Shown here in pieces: positions 57,901-64,000 of a stretch of DNA of 64,000 bases (positions within the stretch are counted from its first letter, which is position 1; the number at the start of each line of letters is the position of its first letter). Source of the stretch: Ceratopteris richardii (taxonomy: Eukaryota > Streptophyta > Polypodiopsida > Polypodiales > Pteridaceae). The translations under genes were made by a program, and so were the position numbers. Under the pieces are notes generated by a model. That model searched no databases. It saw nothing but the letters and a program-made list of their open reading frames with translations, and was not told where the DNA came from. Location of the stretch: positions 91,066,132 through 91,130,131 of the forward strand of contig CM035407.1 of NCBI GenBank assembly GCA_020310875.1, read 5' to 3'.

Positions 57901-59641
57901 CTAGAAGCAATAATCACATCGCCATTTGATAGATCATGAACTGTACACCTGTCATCAACAAATTTCACAACCAAGCCAATCTTGGCTAATGCAGAAGCTC
58001 ATAACAAGTTCTTTTTGATCCCTGACACAAATAAAGCATCTGACAAAGTGAAAGAACTACCATCAACAATAGTCAAAATGATCTTACCAACTCCCATAAC
58101 GGGATAAGAGGAGTTGTTGGCGCATGTAACAGTATTCCCTGTAGGGGCAGGCTCGAGTGAAGAGAAGAAACTACGCTGCGAGGTAATATGTTTGGTTGCC
58201 CCACTGTGGAAATACCAAACATCTGAGTCTACTGCAGACATGCACTGCTCATGAGAAGATGGGTCAAAACTGCAGACAGTAGTAAACGCCCATTCTTCTT
58301 CCTGCACAAGATTTGCAGACTCTATTTTTGGTGTAGAGGCCTCTGCAACAACCATTCCAGCCTCTTTCTTCTTTGCCTCTTTACCAGCCAGTTTTGGATA
58401 GTTCTTTATGATATGATCATTCCCTTTATAGTACTTACAAAACAATTTCTGCTTTTCTGATTTCTTCTCATCTTTATCTTCCTTCTTCGAATATGCGGAA
58501 TTAGCAGATTTCTACTTACTAGTTGAAGAGCTCCATTTTCCTTTGCCCTTCTGACTAGCCAAGAAAGCTTGATCTGCAACTCGCATAATGGACTTGTTTT
58601 GCCTGGACTGATCTTCTTGCAATAGAACAGGGACTAACTCCTCAAATGATAAGGCATTTGGATTGCCTTTCATCATCAACCGAAGAGTAGAAGCAAAACT
58701 CTGATATGAATCAGGAAGACCATTCAGAACAGTCTGCACAAGTGAGCTATCTGGTATAACCTCATCAACAAAAATCAATTGCTCCTTCAAGTCTTTGATC
58801 TTCGTTAGGAAACTGTCCATAGAATCAACTTCATTCATGTGCTCACTCTCCAACTGTTTTCGGAGGTAAGCAACACGAGCCTCATTCCTAGCTTGGTACA
58901 ATGTGGTAAGTGTATCCCAAGCATCCTTAGCTGTTCTGCAAGAGCGAAGGTGAGGAATAATGGCACGTTTGACAGACAAAGCTATCAATGCATGTGCCTG
59001 GGCATCTCTACCATCCCAACGAGTTTGCTCTGCAATAGGTGCCGAAAAATAGCAGCTTGAGTAGGAATCTACAAAATATCATAATCAAGACCATCTTCAT
59101 CAGCTCCAGCACCTATATTTGCAGTACCTGTAGTCAAAGGTGTAAAGGTCATCTTTCAACACCCTGCACAATGTTCCACAATCCTTTTGCAACCAATACA
59201 TGTCGCATCATATAAGCCCATAACGGGAAGTTGGTACCATCCAACTTATCCTCAACATCCAACATACAGAATACATCACTGCTTTCAGCCATGGCCGGTG
59301 ACTAAAATACCTTGATGCAGAAATTTGATTGTATCTCAAAAAGTTGAATAGAATTGCCTAGACGAATTCTGCTAGACTTGTAGGAGACTTCAAGACGCTT
59401 ATACTGGTGAACAAAAAACTGGTATATACCTTTGGCACAAAGAGACGAAATAGCCTGCACAAGCGTTGTCCGTTCAGAGACTGAAATGAGCTCAGATCGC
59501 GATTTTGGCACACAGAACAAAGCTGTTTTGATCTTTGAAACACTCTGAGTATGCTCACCAAATTTCGTGCGAATCTGAGACTACAAACGGAGGAGTGTCG
59601 ACGACATCCTAGATGAAGCAACGACATGCTCTGATACCAAT

Positions 59642-59871
59642 TGTTGGAGATAGACGTTTGCGAAAGCACGTGAACAGCACAAGGAAGAAGAAGAAGTTTG
59701 GAGCACAAACACACAATACCGAATATATTACTAGAGAATGTACTAAGATATGTAGCCGATTAGGGCAATAGGCGTATATACAAGCCAGGGGAAAAAACCT
59801 CCTAAAGAGGGAAAAATGTGCCCCGACGGTCCTAGTGTGTTCACACACATCACTACCTAAATATATCAACA
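59642..59871 (-). repeat. 5' LTR of copia G, 230 bp
   Basis: Same length and termini as the other LTR. It sits next to the primer-binding site. The TATA-like core is retained. Confidence 0.93.
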
Positions 59872-62193
59872 CCCCATCTCACCTCCCTGACTCATTGTAT
59901 TTCCTCTCTCCCCTCTCCACCAAGCAATACATGAAACCCTATCTATAAATTAATCAGCAACCTTTGTAAATCCTGTATTCACACCCACTCAAGCACCCAC
60001 TATCACTCCACAATTCAGAGTCACGGCATTGGACACCACGTCTAGTGACATGGACATATCACCACCCACTGCACCATGAATCACCTCATCCATTTCACCA
60101 CCACATTTAAGCACATCACATTTCTCCACAGTCACCTTTTCATCCACTTTCCCATCCTTATTTCCCCTTCCCCTTGCATCAACACCCACACCCACACCCA
60201 CAACATCTTCACTCACTCAACTGTTAATATTATCACCCACAACCGACACCGCATTCCGTCAAATGTTCGCATTATGACACAAGTTTGAGATGAATTCGCA
60301 TCTCTAGGCACGAGTTACCAGACGTTACAACAAAAAACCCCAGATTTATAGTCGCAGCTAAATTCTGTATCAATCAAGAATGCCTCCCTTAACACACACT
60401 ACCAAGAGCTACGCCAGGACTACCATACACTTGAACTAGAAAGTGAACAGAAGACAAAAGAGGCAATTACTGATATCGACAATTTGTTAAGGTCTCAAAC
60501 CATTTGAAATGCGACACTCACTCAAAACACGGGACTACTAAGATGCCACCTAGTAGCAGCCAAAGAAGAGAATCAGCCCTTGCAGGAACAGAATAGAGAG
60601 AACCTTGAAGCTGCTTTAGATCAACCAGACGAACCTCTAAGTCCCAACCATTTTAAAGCCCTCCCCTATGAATATATGAAGATACCAAACTACTAGAAGA
60701 TTATGACAGTATGAATGAGGCATATCAGAAGCTCAAGGAAGACCACAAAGTGCTATAGTTGCGAGCACCTGTACAACAAGCACCACTAGCTCTGCGGCCA
60801 CATCTCCTGAAATCATTGAAGAACTCAACGCTCCACGTGCATAGGTATTGACTCTTCAAACACAGATCACAGATACGAAGAACCCCCTAGGCCTGATTCC
60901 CCACCCAAACTCCCAACGGAGGAAGAAACTGTGTCTATCTCGGTGGAGGAAACATATGAAGAAGCCTACAAACCACAACCCATCCCAGACGGATGTGTCA
61001 TGACTGAAGGCTAGACCACCTTTGAACTCCCTACCCCCGCATGGATGAAGACTATATAAGAACTTGGAAAGACCCACTCAGCACGTGTGGAAGATCAATT
61101 ACACACCATGGCTATGATAGAGGAACATATTTTACAATCCCCTTAATTCGCTCACTTGGCCCCTCGCAGGTATATATCTAGGCATGAGCTGCAATATAAG
61201 CCATATTTTATGCTAATAGTATAGTATCAATTGGCGATCAAAAAAGAGACAAGCAAGAAACCCTCACATGCAACTCAGTTTGAGCCTAATGACTTGCCGT
61301 CGGAAGCGCAGAGCGGAGAAATATTTCAACCAGGCTCTAGGACTTATTACAACAATATCCCTAAATGATGAGCGAATGGGTCAAGGAACCCTTGCATTTA
61401 AAGTATAACCCATGCTGGGGACCAATGCCACATCGCCGCTCAACCAACTTGGCGCCAGGAATTATTACAACAATATCCCGAAATGATGAGCACATGGGTC
61501 AAGGCACCCCTGCATTTAAAGTATAACCCATGCTAGGGACCAATGCCTTCGCAATCAAAGTACAGAACAAGAAGCAATGTGAGGACTGGCTCAATTACCT
61601 GTATTTCAGTCCACCCATCGGACCGCCCACTGTAGGATATATGATGGAAACTATTCGCCATTGGCTTCCCCGCTTATGCCGCATGGATGATGTAGCTGCA
61701 CATATCACGGTCAAAATATTTGACATGATGCAGATAGTATTCAAGGTCTTCCATTGCGTTAAGGCACCGCATGTTAACACCCCAAGATTTGAGCATGGTA
61801 ATCAGGATTTAGCATATGATATGAGCACGACACCATTGCTCCGGGTGTGTTATGCCTGGCACTGTCGCATCAAATATTTACCTCCATGCTATAAAATGAC
61901 ATTCGAAGAGATGTTTACTACCAATTTTTGGTAGTACCATTCTGAGGTGATCATAAGCAGTCCCACACACCTAATCCAATTATTTGCCTATGAACAACTG
62001 GTGTTCTCCATGCACTACGAACTCACGCCACCAGATGAAACTCAACCCATAGATTGGGAAAAACTTGAAGCAATTCTTGCAAGAGGTATTCACATTTCAG
62101 AACACACCCTCGCTCATGACCTCCTACAAAAATATATCTGACAGACCCCGCAACAAGGTTCTATCAAGGACGACAGAAGCGAGAGGGAGGGGG
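59872..62193 (+). pseudogene. Gypsy J: extra 3' coding-like region, second part, to the polypurine tract
   Basis: It resumes the sequence interrupted by copia G. A Thr/Pro/His-rich stretch (59880-60290) is followed by a Gln/Glu-rich, probably coiled-coil region (about 60300-60790) and an acidic Pro-rich part (about 60840-61060). Last comes a globular-looking frame at 61530-62140 with VGYMMETIRHWLPRLCRMDD and ITVKIFDMMQIVFKVFHCVK. I do not recognise a family. It ends at gcgagagggaggggg just before an LTR. Degenerate, with many breaks. Confidence 0.5.
61339..61547 (+). repeat. Tandem duplication, 118-bp period, inside gypsy J
   Basis: The segment attacaacaatatccc to catgctggggaccaatgcc occurs at 61339-61429 and 61457-61547 with few differences. 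Confidence 0.85.
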
Positions 62194-62830
62194 TGTTGGC
62201 AGTATCCAGAGGCACAGACGTCAAGGAAGTATGTGAAGGTGGATCACAACGAATTAGTGGGGAGCCAAGCGGATTATTTTTTCAAAGAAATATGTTTTAT
62301 AATACTTTTCAAAACTCCCAACAGTGATTTTCATCACTCTTGTACCATATGTAACATAGAACAACCACTTTTGTAATTAGTAGCTCCATTTTGTGCAAGC
62401 CAAGGAGTCCTCGAGCTTGAGGAGTTTAGGTAGAACGAGCCTACCAATTTTGGTTATTTTTAGACCTTGTTTAGACCCTCAAATAGCACCTAGAACCTAT
62501 TTTTAACCTATGCCGGTCACTAGATGCGAAACCAGTCAAAACTAGTTTAAAAACTATAAAGAGAGCTAGAGAGCTCATTTTTGAGGTTAGCTTGTATGAG
62601 TAGAAAAGAGTTTAGAGCTATTTTGAGCTTGTAATTGAGATCTTGAGAATAGAGTCTATTTTCCTACCTTCCATTGTGTTTTGCTTATCTCTTACATGTG
62701 TGTGTGTATGTGTGTGCGCATCTCTATGCTTCTCACCTTCACTCTCACTACATCTCACATTCACGATCTTCATATCACTCCTATCTCTTCTGCATATTGA
62801 CATTAAGGAGGTGGAGCTTCTTAACGTGGT
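62194..62830 (+). repeat. Ty3/gypsy LTR, right end approximate
   Basis: It starts tgttggcagtatccagaggc immediately after the polypurine tract of gypsy J. A TATA-like aactataaagagagc lies at about 62551. A gag coding region begins at 62867, so the same LTR appears to end one element and begin another. I could not fix the CA terminus or a primer-binding site; a tg/tatg microsatellite lies at 62697-62718. Confidence 0.6.
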
Positions 62831-62866
62831 ACTTACCATTGTGCTAGAGCGACACAGAGAATACAA

Positions 62867-64000
62867 TGTCAGGACAAACGAGCCAACGAAGTGTTCCAAA
62901 CCGAACTCATGTGCAATTTACAATGCCAGGAGTGCAATCACACAACCAAACCTATTCAGGAATGGGTAACCTGCATCGGCCACCAGTTAGGCCAAGACCA
63001 CAACCAAGAGTGCAACCCTGAATACCTACAATTAGACCAGCAATTCCTGTGATGCCCAGACCACCAAAGACAATAAGACTAAGACCAATTCAAGTGGCAA
63101 GATGTATGAGAAATCACTACGATAGAATGGGAGAACCCTATGATCACATAGCTGAATTTAAACAAGTATTATGGGCTGAACAAGTGGATGATTTCTTTGT
63201 GCAGTATGAATCCTTTGGACTTACCTTCACAGGGATGGCTTTGACTTGGTTCCAACCATTCGATCCCAATCAATTTAGAAATTTTGAGCAAATTTTTCAG
63301 GAGTTCATTGAAGAATTCACCAAGAGAGGGATTAAACACAACTCTTCATCCTTCATCGATAGCTCCAAACAAAATCCAAATGAAACGGTGAAAACAGATG
63401 CCTGAATATGTAATCAATATGCCGATAGATGCCCAACAACAGAAAGACCTTCTGAGCAAAAAATGATATCATTATTCTTGGACGGATTGACGAACGGGAC
63501 TTTGAGAACCTTAGTCTACGTGAAACGGATCCAGACATTGAGCGATTGTCTTCAAGAATGTATTGATGTAGAGGATAACCTGGCTGATGATCTCAAGAGT
63601 ATACCAAGCCCTATGAAATCAAAAGGAGCTAGAAGTACAATAACATCTAACTCCAGCAATGTAGAGGAATTAGCAGAATTGGTAGCCCATAAGTTAGGCG
63701 TCCATGGACAGAGGAGCTAACAACACCCACCAATGAGAATACCCATGTTGTGAAGATGCAACCTATGTGGTGGATATCATCCATCTCACATGTGTGCCAG
63801 AGGAGGAGTAGGCATGCCTCAAGCGTATCTATACAATAGGCAACCACATCAAGGACCCGCCCTGTACTGCCAGATAGAATAGAAATACACTAATCACACT
63901 ACTGAGAATTTCCCATTCAATAGATAGCCAAGACCCTTAAATCAACCTCAGTATAAGCCTTATGGATACCTACCTAGAGAGCCAGGAAGGGAGATTCCCA
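62867..64000 (+). mobile_element. Ty3/gypsy element K, gag region, runs off the window
   Basis: It begins ATGTCAGGACAAACGAGCC at 62867. A Pro/Arg/Gln-rich N-terminus is followed by the gag core (about 63050-63600, with YDHIAEFKQVLWAEQVDDFF and GMALTWFQPFDPNQF, a retrotransposon gag signature) and a zinc-knuckle-like segment (about 63750-63790, CNLCGGYHPSHMC). Pol would lie beyond 64000. It is interrupted by several breaks. Confidence 0.8.

Larger units (their letters stand above)
54726..59871 (-). mobile_element. Ty1/copia retrotransposon G, both LTRs present
   Basis: Complete-ended copia of 5146 bp on the minus strand. LTRs of 230 bp lie at 54726-54955 and 59642-59871. The primer-binding site complement is gctctgatacca at 59629-59640 and the polypurine tract (plus strand aatccccccctgg) lies at 54956. 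Parts from 5' to 3': leader (about 58990-59640), gag with a zinc-knuckle region (about 58250-58990), protease (about 57990-58250), integrase (about 57080-57740), linker (about 56810-57080), RT and RNase H (about 55031-56809, long and well preserved). The flanks ccccg and cccca form a near-perfect 5-bp target duplication in gypsy J. A hand alignment of the LTRs gives about 17 differences in 230 (about 7%), so the insertion is old. It carries several breaks. Confidence 0.93.
48346..62193 (+). mobile_element. Large Ty3/gypsy element J, broken, interrupted by copia G
   Basis: Plus strand, in order: pre-RT region (48346-48600), reverse transcriptase (about 48636-49280, with VPKKNGKLHVCINLKKVN and YVDDM), RNase H (about 49340-49700), a linker (about 49740-49960), the integrase N-terminal region (about 50080-50720), a basic tail, then a retropepsin-like region (about 50900-51370), followed by long extra degenerate coding sequence (51.4-54.7 and 59.9-62.2 kb). 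A purine tract (gcgagagggaggggg) precedes the LTR at 62194. It has many breaks and internal losses. Its 5' end is cut by copia H and no 5' LTR is seen. It is the same family as F2. Copia G lies inside it at 54726-59871. Confidence 0.8.

Overview
This window looks like a repeat-dominated stretch of a large land-plant genome. It holds one convincing host gene, a seven-exon VPS60/CHMP5 (ESCRT-III-related) gene on the minus strand (37076-44833). Almost everything else is transposon-derived. The plant assignment rests on the VPS60 protein, copia elements primed by initiator-Met tRNA, a CACTA terminus, a 5S-promoter fragment of the type carried by Cassandra elements, and tRNA-derived SINEs. The repeat load and long intron would fit a fern or another large-genome non-seed plant, but that is an inference.

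Layout. 1-4.1 kb: a 5S-like fragment, a copia fragment, a solo LTR in a minisatellite, and a dispersed repeat called R here. 4.1-10.0 kb: a nearly whole copia element (A, plus strand) sitting inside a copy of R. 10.1-11.7 kb: a 1.5-kb compound TG/TATG microsatellite. 11.7-12.0 kb: a CACTA terminus with palindromic subterminal repeats, inserted in a copia gag region (B). 13.8-18.6 kb: two Ty3/gypsy remnants in opposite orientation. 18.6-28.1 kb: an LTR and three abutting minus-strand copia remnants (C, D, E), then a gypsy integrase scrap. 29.4-32.4 kb: copia I. 32.4-37.1 kb: AT-rich DNA with one SINE and small tandem duplications. 37.1-44.8 kb: VPS60, whose 5.7-kb intron 6 contains a broken LINE and long AT, AC and TAA microsatellites. 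45.2-45.7 kb: two SINEs. 46.1-47.5 kb: a second copy of R. 47.5-48.3 kb: a copia end fragment. 48.3-62.2 kb: a large broken gypsy (J) with an unusual 3' half, interrupted by a complete-ended copia (G, 54726-59871). 62.2-64.0 kb: a gypsy LTR followed by a gag region that runs off the window.

How it fits together. VPS60 is the only gene expected to serve the cell, in endosomal sorting with LIP5/VTA1 and the SKD1/VPS4 ATPase. The repeats record layered insertions: copia A into R, CACTA into copia B, copia G into gypsy J, and a LINE into VPS60 intron 6 in the gene's own orientation. The retroelements are described as fossils. The most unusual pieces are the gypsy J 3' region, with a retropepsin-like domain downstream of the integrase followed by long extra degenerate coding sequence, the precise 5S promoter fragment, and the LINE with its flanking 29-bp direct repeats.
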